Shown here: positions 37,076-48,401 of the stretch, piece by piece
Layout: each line of letters starts with the position of its first letter
Numbering within the stretch: the stretch's first letter is position 1
The notes under the pieces: model-generated
Database searches by the model: none
Told to the model about the DNA's origin: nothing
Seen by the model: only the letters and a program-made list of their open reading frames with translations
NCBI RefSeq assembly: GCF_026262505.1
Contig: NC_067207.1
Coordinates: forward strand, 24,644,082-24,708,081
Origin: Trichomonas vaginalis G3
Taxonomy: Eukaryota > Parabasalia > Trichomonadida > Trichomonadidae
Reading direction: 5' to 3'
Length of the DNA: 64,000 nucleotides
Position numbers and translations under genes: made by a program

Positions 37076-40000
37076 ATGCCACGTAAGCTACGTAAGAATA
37101 TACGTAAGAGGAAGGGAGCATTGAAACATCCAATAGTAAAACTGACACCACAACAACAGTTGCAACAACAAATGATGAATGACCCCACTATGTTGCAACA
37201 AATGTCAAGCAACCCTATGCTTTTAAACCGAGTTATTGGTGCACAGAGTGGAGGTTTAAGAGCGGCACTTTTAGCGAAAATGGCAGGCTATGGTGGAGCT
37301 GCAGACGGAACAGCTTATAACCCTCAAAGTCAAATGAATTTGAGTTCACTCAAAAATCAAATAACAGATGTCAAAAAGTCAAACATAGACATACAAAAAC
37401 AAATAAGTGAAAACGAAAAGAAACTAGAATATGACAGACACACAAAGAAACTAAATGAGTTAAACTTAGAGAAAAAGAAGAAAGAAGAACAACTGAAAGA
37501 ACTAAGTACAGAGGAATATGCGAAAAAAGTGTCAGAAAAAGCAGCAGAAGTAGCAAAAATGGAACAAGATGTTATAAATTTGAAAAACCATACTACTCAA
37601 TATAAAGTACTGAAAGATGAAGAAATAAAACAAAAAGCCCTGAAGACATATATGGATAGCGATGAGTATAAAAAAGAAGTTGAAGCAAATGTAAAGGCAG
37701 AAAAACTTTTACAGTTGCAAAACCAAACCGTACAGTATGAAAACTTAGCACAAGAAAGTAAAAATAACGACGCAGCCATGCAAAAGGCAATGAAAAGCGC
37801 AGAATATATAAAAGCTAATAATGACTGGTTAGATGCCCAAGCCAACGCTAAAGCAGCCCAACTTATAGGGTCAATAAGGACAAAAATACAAGCGGATGAA
37901 GACAGTTCAAATGAAGCTTTAATGAATGCTGACTTTAAGAACGCCTTCGAAGCTCTTCATAGTAAGGTGAAACTAGTGAACGACTTCTCATCTGGAAAGA
38001 AACTGAAGTCTGAAGGTTTCGACAAAGAGTTAAAAGAAGTAGCACAAAATATGACGAAAATAACAGATGCAGCAACGAGACAGGCAGTTCAAAGTGCCTA
38101 TGACGCCGTTAGAGCAACTGTTGTGGAAAGTCAAGAAAAAGAGTTACAACAGACCAAAACAGACCTAGTAAATGCTTTCTTAAGAACGAAAAGTCAGGTA
38201 GGACATTATGCTGCAGATGGAACATATGTGCCAGCTGGTGGAACTTATATACCACCAAACCCTCCAAGAGAAGCACCTGCACCAGGACTACCTAAAACAT
38301 TTACATCGTCACATGGACACAGACACAGGCATGCACCAAAACCAACACAACAACCAACAGTTCAAAATCCAGCACCACAACAACAACCAAAACCAACAGT
38401 TCAAAATTCAGCACAGCAACCAACAGTTCAAAACCCTGCACAGCAACCAACAGTTCAAAATCCAGCACCACAACAACAACCAAAACCAACAGTTCAAAAT
38501 TCAGCACAGCAACCAACAGTTCAAAACCCTGCACAGCAACCAACAGTTCAAAATCCAGCACCACAACCAAAACCAGCACAACAACAACCACAAACAGAGC
38601 AAGGACATAAAAGAAGTAGAGAAAAAGGAAACCAAGAATTCTTAAAAATGCTTAAGGAAGATTATGGTTACCCAGATACTCTTGACTTTAGTGACAGATA
38701 TAAAGAAGCTATTAGAAAGTTCAAGGAAGGAAATACTGACCCGAACCTATTTAGCTTTATGGTTCAGCACCAAATGGGATATAATCTCAAGCCTGGAAAA
38801 TACAAGCTCGCTAAGGGATATGATTTAATAGCATATCATCCAAATGACATGGATGAATTTACTCCGAGATATTTGGTGTCAGAGCTAAATGATAATTCAA
38901 CTCTCTTCATGAAACGCGTAAAAAATAGAGACGGAACGAAAGAAGAAAGGTTTATGAGTCCGGATGACTTAGATAGGGAACTTGTTAAAAACGGTCTCGG
39001 AATATATGAAATGCCAGCAGATGAGGTACAAGAAACTCAACAGGAAGAAGTTCAGATACAACCAGACATGGAAGAAATAGTTCAGCAACAACAGCTAGAA
39101 GAGCCTGAAGGAAACGAACAAGTCCCTCCTTTGGAAACTAACTTCACAGAACTAGATGAAGATTTGGAACAGCCGAAAAATCTTGACCCTCAACAAGTGT
39201 ATGCGGAGAATATGGAATCTTTCCAAGAGTCTAAGAAAAATTCGACTGACATAGTAGAAGAATATCGAAAAATGTTCGCCGACATACAAAAGACTCCAAC
39301 ATCAGATGAAAATATTCAGCATAGAATGGAAGTACTGAAAGAAAATGTACGCAAATACAATAATCCTTTTTACTTACGACCATATAACGTTCAATCTTTG
39401 GCTGAACTCGGTGAAAATACAAGGTTAAATTTCAACAAAACATATAGAAATGAAACATTGTTTAAAGTTCATTCAGAACCTAACCAATATGGAAACAAAC
39501 CTACTTTTGTTTCTGCAGACTATGGAACTACAATGAGATGGGGTCATAAAGCTAATCCGGATAGGTGGTTCATAAACTTACAACCTCAATTCCAAGAAGT
39601 TGTAGACGCAATGGAAGTGAATGGTGAACCAGATATAACGGGTATTTTCAGCGCGGCTTTAATGCCATTGAAAGATATGAAAGATGCAGATATTTTGGAC
39701 CAGTATGAAATGAACATGGCTGAAGGAAATATAACACCTGACGTTCTAGAACATTTATCTCAAAGAACTACACAGAACCATAGAGATGGTATATTTGGTG
39801 AAGAGTTTAGAAAGAAAGTTAGGGAGAGAGAAGGAAGAGAACCTATTGTACATGACCTTGCAAACGAAAGTTTGCAAAATGTCATAAAAACTTACTTTGC
39901 AGACAATGAACCGAGAAGGGATGAATATTTAAGAAAACTCAAATGGACAGTACCAAATGAAATGTTAGTATTGAAAAACATGTTCCATGACAAAATAAAA

Positions 40001-40396
40001 CCAACTACAGAAATAAATGATGCAAGACTGAAACGTTGGGTAAAAGCTTTCCCATTCACAAAAGATATTATTGGTTACATGGAAAGAAAACCAGAATGGC
40101 TACAAAAACATATATTTGGAAACGAGCTTATTCCATATGGACAAGCTCTGTTTGAAGAGCTTGAACCGGAAACTCAGGAAAGAGTCATGCAAACAATAAG
40201 CGAAGACTCAAGTACAAACTATGACAAAATCTTTCTAGGATATAGGTTACCTGAGATGGGCGACCAGAGCCCAAAGGCAAAAAGGACATGGGAAATTTAC
40301 AACATACTAGGTGAACATGAGGCAAAGATGCAACAACTTGAAGCAGAGGGCAAGTTACCAAAAGCGACACCAAAGAAGAAGAGTAGAACAAAGTGA
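37076..40396 (+). CDS. Large coiled-coil / PQ-repeat virion protein (candidate)
   Basis: 1106 aa, open. Arg/Lys-rich start (MPRKLRKNIRKRKGALKHP), then Gln-rich QQQLQQQMM. Residues ~90-380 form long Lys/Glu coiled coils. Residues ~400-520 are tandem PTVQNPAPQQQPK units, including two ~120-bp DNA repeats. A C-terminal ~560-residue globular region contains an acidic Gln-rich stretch. It is first from the left tip and directly before the capsid gene, suggesting a core, scaffold or tegument-like role; no homologue is recognised. The ATG follows TTTTTTACTTCACTTAAA; earlier in-frame codons have no ATG. Confidence 0.7.
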   Translation: MPRKLRKNIRKRKGALKHPIVKLTPQQQLQQQMMNDPTMLQQMSSNPMLLNRVIGAQSGGLRAALLAKMAGYGGAADGTAYNPQSQMNLSSLKNQITDVKKSNIDIQKQISENEKKLEYDRHTKKLNELNLEKKKKEEQLKELSTEEYAKKVSEKAAEVAKMEQDVINLKNHTTQYKVLKDEEIKQKALKTYMDSDEYKKEVEANVKAEKLLQLQNQTVQYENLAQESKNNDAAMQKAMKSAEYIKANNDWLDAQANAKAAQLIGSIRTKIQADEDSSNEALMNADFKNAFEALHSKVKLVNDFSSGKKLKSEGFDKELKEVAQNMTKITDAATRQAVQSAYDAVRATVVESQEKELQQTKTDLVNAFLRTKSQVGHYAADGTYVPAGGTYIPPNPPREAPAPGLPKTFTSSHGHRHRHAPKPTQQPTVQNPAPQQQPKPTVQNSAQQPTVQNPAQQPTVQNPAPQQQPKPTVQNSAQQPTVQNPAQQPTVQNPAPQPKPAQQQPQTEQGHKRSREKGNQEFLKMLKEDYGYPDTLDFSDRYKEAIRKFKEGNTDPNLFSFMVQHQMGYNLKPGKYKLAKGYDLIAYHPNDMDEFTPRYLVSELNDNSTLFMKRVKNRDGTKEERFMSPDDLDRELVKNGLGIYEMPADEVQETQQEEVQIQPDMEEIVQQQQLEEPEGNEQVPPLETNFTELDEDLEQPKNLDPQQVYAENMESFQESKKNSTDIVEEYRKMFADIQKTPTSDENIQHRMEVLKENVRKYNNPFYLRPYNVQSLAELGENTRLNFNKTYRNETLFKVHSEPNQYGNKPTFVSADYGTTMRWGHKANPDRWFINLQPQFQEVVDAMEVNGEPDITGIFSAALMPLKDMKDADILDQYEMNMAEGNITPDVLEHLSQRTTQNHRDGIFGEEFRKKVREREGREPIVHDLANESLQNVIKTYFADNEPRRDEYLRKLKWTVPNEMLVLKNMFHDKIKPTTEINDARLKRWVKAFPFTKDIIGYMERKPEWLQKHIFGNELIPYGQALFEELEPETQERVMQTISEDSSTNYDKIFLGYRLPEMGDQSPKAKRTWEIYNILGEHEAKMQQLEAEGKLPKATPKKKSRTK

Positions 40397-40526
40397 AAGT
40401 AGTGGCAATGAAGGAAAAAGAAGAGTTAAAGATTCAGTTAAAAACTCAGTCAGGAAGAAAGTAAAGCTTGGTCCGAAACAATTATGACACATAAATCCAA
40501 CTATTCTATATTTTTACCCATATGAA

Positions 40527-42134
40527 ATGTACGCCGCTCAGAATATAACGCCAACAGTTTTGGATGCCATGAACGGAAATGTTTCCGAATGGTATAACAA
40601 ATGCGACAATGCCATTAGAAGGTCAGAAATAGTTCCTGGAACTTACGAATATACAACTGCTGTTTCTTATGGAAACGTAGGTGAGTTTGGAGAAGGTTCT
40701 TCAACAACAGTAGATATTGCTTGCGACAGGTTTCATATTATTTCTATTGACAACTCATTCTTATACGTGGAACAAGACATTGAAATAAAACCTTCTGCCA
40801 AGTTGTCTGACAAGAAAGGTTGCAATGGAATTTTCTATGTCGGATACCAATATGCTCCAGAAGTTTTCATGGATATAAGATATATTCTAACTCTGACTTA
40901 GTTCAAACAGTAACATGGGCAAACTATGAATGGTTCGCTTTGAGAAACTCAGTACAACCACAAGCTAGAGAACAAACAGACCAGTATGCAACTATTGAGA
41001 AAATAAGAAGACTTGACCCTAACGTTCCAGGAGTTTATGTTAACCTTTCTGGACAAACTGCAGCAGCAGTAACCAAAGTAAAACTGAAACTTAGAGTTCC
41101 TTTGTCATCTTTCCTCATCTTCAGGTTTTTAAGATACTTGCCAAACTGGGCAGGAAAAATTTCTATCGAACTTACTCCAAGCAAAAATAACTTAGTCATT
41201 GCACCAACACAAGACCCATTCACTCTTACAGACGTAAAGGGAACAAATCAAACGTCATTCGCCGAATTTTGCAAAGACAAAGTTGACTTAGACTTTGGTT
41301 TCTCAAACCTCAACACTGAAGTAAACTATTATTTCAATGCTGCTGGAGATGCTTGGGACCCAGTTAAGTTCACATGCGAAAAATTTGAATGCAAGAGAAT
41401 AGAAAGCAGACTTGCAGTCTATATGTTGGACCCAGATATTTCAAATGCTTTAGCTGCCAAATATATTGCAGTTCACTTATGTTCCTATACACCAAATATC
41501 TGTCAAAGACTTTGCAGGTGAAGTTGGAAACCAAAATCCAGGAGCCGAAGGTGCAAGAACAGATATTGCTTTAACAACTGCAATGAAACATGCAGATACT
41601 ATGTTTGTACTGTTCAGACGAACTATAAATGACTATTCTTGTTTCTACAACCCTGGTATTAAATATCATATAAACATAGATGGCAAATATTATCCAAGAG
41701 AAGAATATTCTACAGTTGAGGATATGAGGTCATACAACTTGACATTAGATGCTATGAACTTTAACAACAACTTCACAACAACCATTAACCCTGAAATGCA
41801 AAGTTCTATTATGCCATATGTGAAAGTATGGACTCATACAGGAGGTCAAAAAACTCAATATACAAATGGAGACCGTTCAAACTTTTGGCTTGGCATTCCA
41901 TTTGCTGACTCAGAAGACTTTATGGGTGGTATTTCAACTGTTGGTACAGTTCAAATACAATATACTGGTGACAGAGACGGTCCAGATGAATTGAAAGCAA
42001 AGAAGTTTACAAAACCAATAGCACTTTTCACAGAAGATGCTCTTTTGAAGATTCGTTCGATGAAACCTGCTGGGGCTCCTCAGATTGGCATAACGACAGC
42101 TTCCATCGAGCAGATTTTGGCAGCAGGCCAGTAA
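40527..42134 (+). pseudogene. Major capsid protein (double jelly roll), broken copy
   Basis: N-terminal segment with MYAAQNITPTVLDAMNGNVSE, a strand-rich region (LKLRVPLSSFLIFRFLRYLP) corresponding to KLRLRIPVRRFLPLEAIRFIP in the D capsid, and the end SIEQILAAGQ shared with 23736. The pattern matches Polinton double-jelly-roll capsid proteins, which form pseudo-hexameric capsomers. TTTTTACCCATATGAA precedes the start. Broken. Confidence 0.8.
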
Positions 42135-42446
42135 GTTGTTCTTGAACTGACTTCTCTCCGTCAAATATTGACAGTACGCCAGTTTTGACATAATATTGTA
42201 TTATAAACTTTCCTTTAGTAATATCTGTAAGTTTTGAAGTTATATTTTGTCTGCTTCAAGAACTTTCACCATTTCAGTTATACCAACTTTCTTTGCTTTA
42301 TGAAAATATTTAGGTTCAGCAAAGACTGCTATTCTATAACATTTTCCATTGTTTGTGTAAAGAACTATTCTGTCAATGTATTTGTATTGTTTGTGAGTAT
42401 AAACTTTGTTCTGCTTCAATTCAATAAGATATCCGAATACGTCCAT
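42128..42446 (-). pseudogene. Broken copy of the 23423-type protein
   Basis: Minus strand begins MDVFGYLIELKQNKVYTHKQ and continues to an antisense overlap with the capsid C-terminal codons, as in B1. Broken. Confidence 0.6.
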
Positions 42447-42464
42447 CTTTTTATTCTAAGTAAA

Positions 42465-43043
42465 ATGTCATTTCCGAAAAATAGAAGCGTAAGTATTTCA
42501 AAAGGTTTAATGGCGGTGGCAGATGTGAAGTTAAATTCACCAACTCAAACAAACAGTCAAAGTGCTGTTGTCAATGTCAAAGACAGAGATGTTGAAGTGG
42601 GGAAACCATACGAAGACGAAGATGGTATAACAATTGTTCCTGTAAAAGAACCAACATATCCTGAAGTTAGCAGAGACTTAAGTTCTGTTGCAGATATTCG
42701 AAACGACTACCAACAACTGAAAGACAAACTTCAAACTCAGGAGAAGATTTGTCAAGCTTTAAGTATAATGTTAAACTTGGTCGAACGCAACCCTGTAAAA
42801 GTGAACTCATATGTCATTGCACCTCATGAAGTTTTGAAAGAACTATTGAAACTTTTGACAGAGGCAGACGATATAAACATCAAAGAAATAGAACCCGACA
42901 TTAGTTGCTGTGGTGTTTCATATAATGTCATTGACAAGATATACGTTATGAAAGGAGGTGAAATGTTGAACTTAAAATATAGTTTCCCAGACGTTATAAA
43001 AATATTTGACGACCACAACATTTCATTAAAGTTTATTTGCTAA
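42465..43043 (+). CDS. Conserved Maverick protein next to capsid
   Basis: 192 aa, open, homologue of 22824-23405: SFPKNRSVSISKGL start, acidic YEDEDGITIVPV linker, coil IRNDYQQLKDKLQTQEK, and a CC pair (DISCCGVSY). The TTTTTATTCTAAGTAAA signal ends at the ATG, supporting this start over longer frames. Conserved in order and length in both elements, so probably a structural or assembly protein; function unknown. Confidence 0.7.
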   Translation: MSFPKNRSVSISKGLMAVADVKLNSPTQTNSQSAVVNVKDRDVEVGKPYEDEDGITIVPVKEPTYPEVSRDLSSVADIRNDYQQLKDKLQTQEKICQALSIMLNLVERNPVKVNSYVIAPHEVLKELLKLLTEADDINIKEIEPDISCCGVSYNVIDKIYVMKGGEMLNLKYSFPDVIKIFDDHNISLKFIC

Positions 43044-43047
43044 GTAA

Positions 43048-43844
43048 ATGGCAGAAGACATAATGGTTTATACTATTACGACTAAAAACCCTGAGTCATA
43101 TAATTCTATAACAACAAACTTACAAAGTCCTCAAGGACGATATTGTAAACTAACCTTAAACACAATGACGACTAAAGCCTGTTTTGCTCTTTTGACACCA
43201 GAAGACTTTATTGCTGTGAATGGTAAAAAATACTCCTTTGAAGATACTTACTCAGATATACCACCAACAGGTTTTGTTGACTTATTTAATACTTTAAGTA
43301 CGGGTGTAACATGTGCTGCAACTAGAGCAGGTTTCATTATGTTTGGATGTCCGACTGAGTTTACTATAAACGATATGAGCTATAATACAAAACTTATTCT
43401 GGTTTTTACTACCAACAGTTTCCTATAACAGGAAAAGGTGTCATACAAGGAATGTCTATTCCATTGACATTAAGCACACCAATCTTATATATTGTTTCAA
43501 ACTTAGGTTCAAAGTGTTATTCGAATGTCGACAGAAACTATTATGACCAAAAGATACTTATGCGTATAAACAATACTTTCTCTGCTGGTTTGCCTATTGT
43601 TCATTCGAATGCAGAATTTTCAACCTTAGTGAACTCAAACACTTTGGCAAGTATAACGTTGACATTAGTTGACGCAAACTTTGTTCCTGTAAAACTTTTA
43701 TGTCCTATGTATTTGTCAATGACGGCAGAAAGTTTCGAATTGGAAGATGCAACTGGTGAAAGTATTGTATTACAAGAACAACTTCAACAACAAATAGCTC
43801 AAGAACAACAAATGCAACAAATGCAACAACAAAGTCAAGAATAA
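43048..43844 (+). pseudogene. Minor capsid (penton-like) candidate, broken copy
   Basis: Homologue of 22019-22819: AEDIMVYTITTKNPESYNSI start, RINNTFSAGLPIVHSN and LTLVDANFVPVKLL near the end, and a Gln-rich tail. Its start is 4 bp after the preceding stop. Broken. Confidence 0.5.
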
Positions 43845-43872
43845 AAAAATATTTTTTTTTATTTTTATAAAA

Positions 43873-45110
43873 ATGTACAGAATAGATGTTTCAGATTTTT
43901 ATGACTTCCAAGCATTCAGAAATATGTGTCCATTTCGAGACTATAACAAAGCAGTCGAGAATTTGAAACGTTTAGTCATTTATGTTGACTCTGCCCCAGA
44001 ATGTTATGTCATGAAAGAATGGATGTTGTCTTTAACAAACCAAGAGCAACAATAGTGTCTGAACAAGAATGTAGACAGAAACTTAAGAAAATAAAAGTTG
44101 TACAAGTTGGAATGAAGATGTTAGATGCTTGGGATATCTTATTGTCAAAGTTAGAAGATTTTTCAGTTCGAGGTATAAAGTTCTATACACCTTCTCCAAA
44201 CTTCTATTCTATCTTCACTGGATATAAATATGAACAAGTAGAATGGAAAGAAAATGTTATAGAAGCTTGGTTAGACCATGTCAAAGAAATTATATGCAAT
44301 GGAAACGAAAAGGTTTATGAGTATATCTTATGTTGGTTTGCAAACATCTTACAACATCCAAGTGCTAAAAATGAAACTGCTCTCATTATAATTGGAAAAC
44401 AAGGAACTGGTAAGAACACATTCTTTACAGATATCTTATGCAAACTGTTAGAGGGCTATTCGAACCCGAATATGACAAACTTAGAAAACATCTGTGGCAA
44501 GTTTAACTCCTCAATAGAGAATATGAAACTTATAGTTTGCAATGAACTTCAAAGTATAGATACAACAAAAGTTTTGAACTCAGATGCTTTGAAGAGTCTT
44601 ATAACAGATAAAGTTGGAGTTGTTGAAAGAAAGTATAAAGACCAAAGAGTTTGTGAAAATGTTGCAAACTTCATTATGGTTTCAAACAATGCTGTTCCGA
44701 TGAAGTTAGAAAGTTCTGACAGAAGATATGTAGTTGTCAGAACGTCAGATTCTCATATGCAAGATACAGAATATTTTGACGACTTAGCAGAAACTTTGAC
44801 ATCTGACTTTTACAACAACCACTTGTTCTCATATTTCATGACATTAGATATTTCTAAGTTCAATCCAAGACAAATTCCACATACCGAAGAGAGACAAACA
44901 TTGTTAGAAGCAAACAAGAGTGTATATGAACTGTTCATAGATGAAACTGACTTTGTGTCATTAGATGAAAAGTCTTTATATGATGAATATAAACAATATT
45001 GTCAAGAATATGGTTATATGGCAGCTTCTAAACGTACATTCTTGGCAAATGTCAAAAGTCTTTTAGATGTTCAGAATGGTGTATATACAAAGAAAAATTT
45101 TTCTGAGTAA
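43873..45110 (+). pseudogene. SF3 helicase, broken copy
   Basis: Homologue of 20756-21991. GKQGTGKNTFF, LIVCNELQS, NFIMVSNNAVPM and SSDRRYVVV are all still encoded. The upstream AAAATATTTTTTTTTATTTTTATAAAA signal matches the ATPase/PolB class. Broken. Confidence 0.85.
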
Positions 45111-45145
45111 ATTTAAAAAAAATATTTTTTTATCCGATAGATAAG

Positions 45146-45565
45146 ATGGCAAAATTCATCTCAGTAAATAAGTACATGTCAGGACTTAAAGAAGAACTAG
45201 ACCCATTCACATATTTGAATGTTTACTTCTACCATTTTGAAAAGTCTTCATTCAGCAAAGTTTGGAACATCGAACCAGTTAAGTTTGCTATTGTGACTAA
45301 AAATGGTGCGAAATTTGAAGACTTAGACATAGAAGGTTTGTTAACAGTCAAAGAAAGTTTTGACAGAAGGTTCTCAAACCTTAAAGAAGGCAAAGCATAC
45401 AAACTTGTTATACCTTATGAACCAAAGAAGACAGACGACTATGAATATTATGAGTCTAAAGTTGTAGAAGTTCAAGGTAAATTGGGTAAAAAGATTTTAG
45501 AGTCTAAGCCAGTGTTTACTCCTAAAGAGGAAGAGAACATTGACATTGACCCAGAAATGTTCTAA
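45146..45565 (+). CDS. Candidate single-stranded DNA-binding protein
   Basis: 139 aa, open. Mostly beta-strand-like (FTYLNVYFYHFEKSSF, VKFAIVTKNGAKFEDL, KAYKLVIPYEPKK) and small enough for one OB fold. The C terminus is a short acidic tip ending in Phe (EEENIDIDPEMF). Such tips are characteristic of unrelated SSBs, including bacterial SSB and T7 gp2.5. It lies between the SF3 helicase and the ATPase, fitting a replication role. TTTTTTATCCGATAGATAAG precedes the ATG. The SSB call is inference from tail, fold pattern and context. Confidence 0.5.
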   Translation: MAKFISVNKYMSGLKEELDPFTYLNVYFYHFEKSSFSKVWNIEPVKFAIVTKNGAKFEDLDIEGLLTVKESFDRRFSNLKEGKAYKLVIPYEPKKTDDYEYYESKVVEVQGKLGKKILESKPVFTPKEEENIDIDPEMF

Positions 45566-45581
45566 AAATAAAATATTATTT

Positions 45582-46034
45582 TTACATGTCAAATTTCTTC
45601 TTCGGTGGAATTGGCTCTGGTTCTTTCTTCTCTTCTTCTACTTTCTTTTCTTTCTTTTCTCTCTTCTTCTTTTCTGGTGGAGTTATGTCAAATTTGGCGC
45701 AACCATATTTATGTAAAAGTTCTTTGTCCTTTAATAGCTCATCTATTCTGTTTTCTATTTCATCTTCAAGAACAGCGCATGTGTCTTCTTTGCATTCTAA
45801 GAACTTTTGTTGGACTTCATCTTTCCAATCGGCGTCATCTCTGTCAACAAGTCTGTCATTGACAAATTTTAAGACTGCTCTGCTTAATGTTTTATGGTTC
45901 TTGTCATATTCCCAGAAACAGAACTTTAGAACAAATTCACCTTTCTTGTTTACACTATGTAAGATTTTATGGTCGACAGATGTTTTGCTGTCAAAAAGTT
46001 TGTCTCGAATATAGATAGCGAAATCGCTAGACAT
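45582..46034 (-). CDS. Lys/Glu-tailed conserved protein
   Basis: 150 aa, open. An alpha/beta N-terminal half (FAIYIRDKLFDSKTSVDHKI, FVLKFCFWEYDKNHK), a helix with EEIENRID-type charge, then a basic KKREKKEKKVEEEKKEPEP tail. Divergent from the ATPase with a 36-bp AT-rich spacer, and convergent with the SSB candidate. Function unknown; the close pairing with the packaging ATPase suggests a packaging or DNA-handling role. Confidence 0.65.
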   Translation of the reverse strand: MSSDFAIYIRDKLFDSKTSVDHKILHSVNKKGEFVLKFCFWEYDKNHKTLSRAVLKFVNDRLVDRDDADWKDEVQQKFLECKEDTCAVLEDEIENRIDELLKDKELLHKYGCAKFDITPPEKKKREKKEKKVEEEKKEPEPIPPKKKFDM

Positions 46035-46070
46035 TTTCTAAAAGATAAAAATTTTAATTTTTCTAAAAAT

Positions 46071-46934
46071 ATGTTAGAAAAAAAGTTTGCTGACATTGAC
46101 AAAAAATTTGAGAATGTTTTAAACAAGAACAAGAGGAAGTTAGAAATGCTCAGATAAAGCCTATACATGAAAAGTTCTTATTTGCTCAGAATGGTATAAC
46201 AGGTCTAATTGCACCACCTGGGTCGGGTGAGACTTTCACTTATCTTAAAATGGCTGCACAACAACAAGAACTAGATGAGAAGAACCCATTCTATGAGTTA
46301 GTTGTTATTTGTTCGACTTCTGGTCAATTTGACCAAACCGTCAATTCGTTCAAAGATATTATAAAGAAGTCTAAGTTAGTATGTATAAAAGACTCTGAGT
46401 TGTTAGATTGGATAAGAAGTACAAAGAAGAGTTTTGAAGTATAATGCTATAAATGAGTATATAAATTCTAAGTTTAAAGACCCAAATGAGGAAATGCAGA
46501 TAATATTAGAGAAGAAACACTTCAGAAACAAACAGAAAGAGATAGAATACATTTCGAAGAAATTGCAATCTTACGATTGGAAGACTTACCCTCATAGATG
46601 TCTTCTTATCTTAGATGACTTTGCTTCTCATTCTTTGTTAAAGAACAGAGAACAAGACATGTGTCGAATTCTTAAGAAGCTCAGACACTTTAACATCTCA
46701 GTCGTATATGTGTACAGACAGCAAAGAGTTTAAGTAAGGATGTTAAAAGAATACTTACTGACATAATACTTTTCCCGGATTGTCGAAGACGATTTCATGG
46801 AACTTATGAAAGAGTCCATGGCAGGTAAGTTTGACAGACATGAACTATGGGAGAAGTACAAAGTCATACAAGACCCCATACTTCTTTCAGAATTCATATC
46901 TACGCGAACAAAGTTCAAATTGTAAAAAGTCAAT
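46071..46934 (+). pseudogene. A32-like packaging ATPase, broken copy
   Basis: Homologue of 4031-4906 starting MLEKKFADIDKKFENVL. A Walker-A-region and the CLLILDDFA Walker B are recognisable. Broken in several places. Confidence 0.8.
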
Positions 46935-46951
46935 AAAAATAAAGAGTTCAT

Positions 46952-47845
46952 TTACTCTGCTTGTTTGAAGTTGTCAAAATACTCTGTTATTTTTTCTTTC
47001 AGTAGCGGTAAGTCTTCTTTGAAGGTAAGTATTGTACAACCTTTCATATCATAGTGTGTTTGAGGTAACGTATCTTGAACTATTTGTTTCACATCTTCAT
47101 TTGGGGTCATTGAAATCGGTAAGTTTTCGCGATAGAACCAATTTCTGTCAGATTTGTAAATCTTAGCAAGGTCGTAAAAGCTTTTGTTGTTTCTTCTGAC
47201 TAAATGCAACATAACCATGTCACTGTCTTTCATTTTCCATCTCTTCAGTATAAATCATATACTTATAGTTCTTTTCCTTTCCTTTTGGTACCGAACGTGG
47301 TATTCTTTTCTGAATGCTTTTGTCTTTTGCTTCAAGCTTGTTTTCCATCTCTTCACGTTCTTGTCTATGAATTTCGTCAAGAAGTCTGTAAATATACCAA
47401 GCATAACGAGGCGAAGCCCACATTGCAACAGCATTTACAAGAAGTCTATGTACATAATATCCTCTCAAACCGTTTGGCAATTTTTCACGATTTTCATAGA
47501 GTTTTGGCGACTGGGGTTTTTTACCTACTCGCTGTTCTTCACGCTTTTCATAGAGTTTTGGCGACTGCGGTTTTTCTCGTAGTCGCTGTTCTTCCACTGT
47601 TTTCAGAAAAAAGTATGTCTCGCTGTGCTTCGCTCAAAAAGTTCTTGTGTGCTTTGGTTCCTAAACCAGTCTTGTGGTTTCTTAGTATCTGGAGCAAAAC
47701 ATGCTGTCAAAATACTTTGCATTTGGTACATATCGTCTTTGACCGAACGAATGAGACGGAGTTGTTTGTTAAACTGTATGTACTCATATTCTTCATTTAT
47801 AGCTTCATGGACTATAACTGTTGTTGTGTTCTCTGTTGTTGACAT
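46952..47845 (-). pseudogene. KilA-N family protein, broken copy
   Basis: Homologue of 2668 and 16634: STTENTTTVIVHEAINEEYE start, YYVHRLLVNAVAMWASPRYA and the SFYDLAKIYKSDRNWFYREN region. Two to three copies of the in-frame KKPQSPKLYE repeat occur in the middle. KilA-N-class promoter bases (TGTAAAGACAGT) lie before the start. Broken. Confidence 0.7.
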
Positions 47846-47879
47846 TACTGTCTTTACATACAAAATAAAAAAATAAATA

Positions 47880-48178
47880 AAAATAAAACTAACTTTATTT
47901 TTTCTATCTTAAGGAAATTCATGATTTTTGTGCTGAATTCAATAAAAATAATGTTTAGGTAAAGAGGTGAGATTTCACCTGTTTTTTCACCTCTTTTTTC
48001 ACCTCATTTCTACCCCAGTTATTTTATAAACGTTTTACATGGTAAACGTTATTTTTTAAATTTTGTGAAAACTCAACGGTTTGACACATGCCATATGCCA
48101 TTTTACTCAGAATTCATATCTACGCAAACAAAGTTCAAATTGTAAAAAGTCAAGCTTGAAAAATCTAAGTGTTTAGTC
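47880..48178. repeat. Intergenic palindromes
   Basis: GGTAAAGAGGTGAGATTTCACCTGTTTTTTCACCTC-type palindrome at 47955-48005, then TTTACATGGTAAACG near 48035. At 48105-48178 there is a scrap matching the 3' end of the ATPase gene (ATTCATATCTACGCAAACAA). No gene. Confidence 0.6.
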
Positions 48179-48358
48179 TTAGTAAGATGGTAGCTTCTTA
48201 AAGCAAATACCATTGCTGAGTTTTATGTACGTGAAGAGAAGTACAATGAATTCAATTACGAGTACAATTGCAATGACAACTAAGGCAACTATTTTTGTCT
48301 TTTGCCAGCAAGGGTACTTCTTCTCTTCCAATGGTTCGGCAGAACTATACTCACTCAT
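48179..48358 (-). CDS. Small single-pass membrane protein
   Basis: 59 aa from MSEYSSAEPLEEKKYPCWQK. A 24-residue hydrophobic helix (IVALVVIAIVLVIEFIVLLF) follows, with a short Lys/Cys-containing tail. A Type III-like topology is possible. The start is selected as the ATG beyond a short AT-rich gap; the neighbours are other small genes. Unknown function, perhaps an assembly-site or virion membrane protein. Confidence 0.55.
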   Translation of the reverse strand: MSEYSSAEPLEEKKYPCWQKTKIVALVVIAIVLVIEFIVLLFTYIKLSNGICFKKLPSY

Positions 48359-48401
48359 GAGAAATGCCAAAACGGTTTAATAGAAAAAGTGTCAGTTTTT
48401 C

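Noticed and set aside
38208-38645. His/Gln-rich frame overlapping the PQ-repeat protein
   Set aside because: Shadow of the PTVQNPAPQQQPK DNA repeats in another frame.
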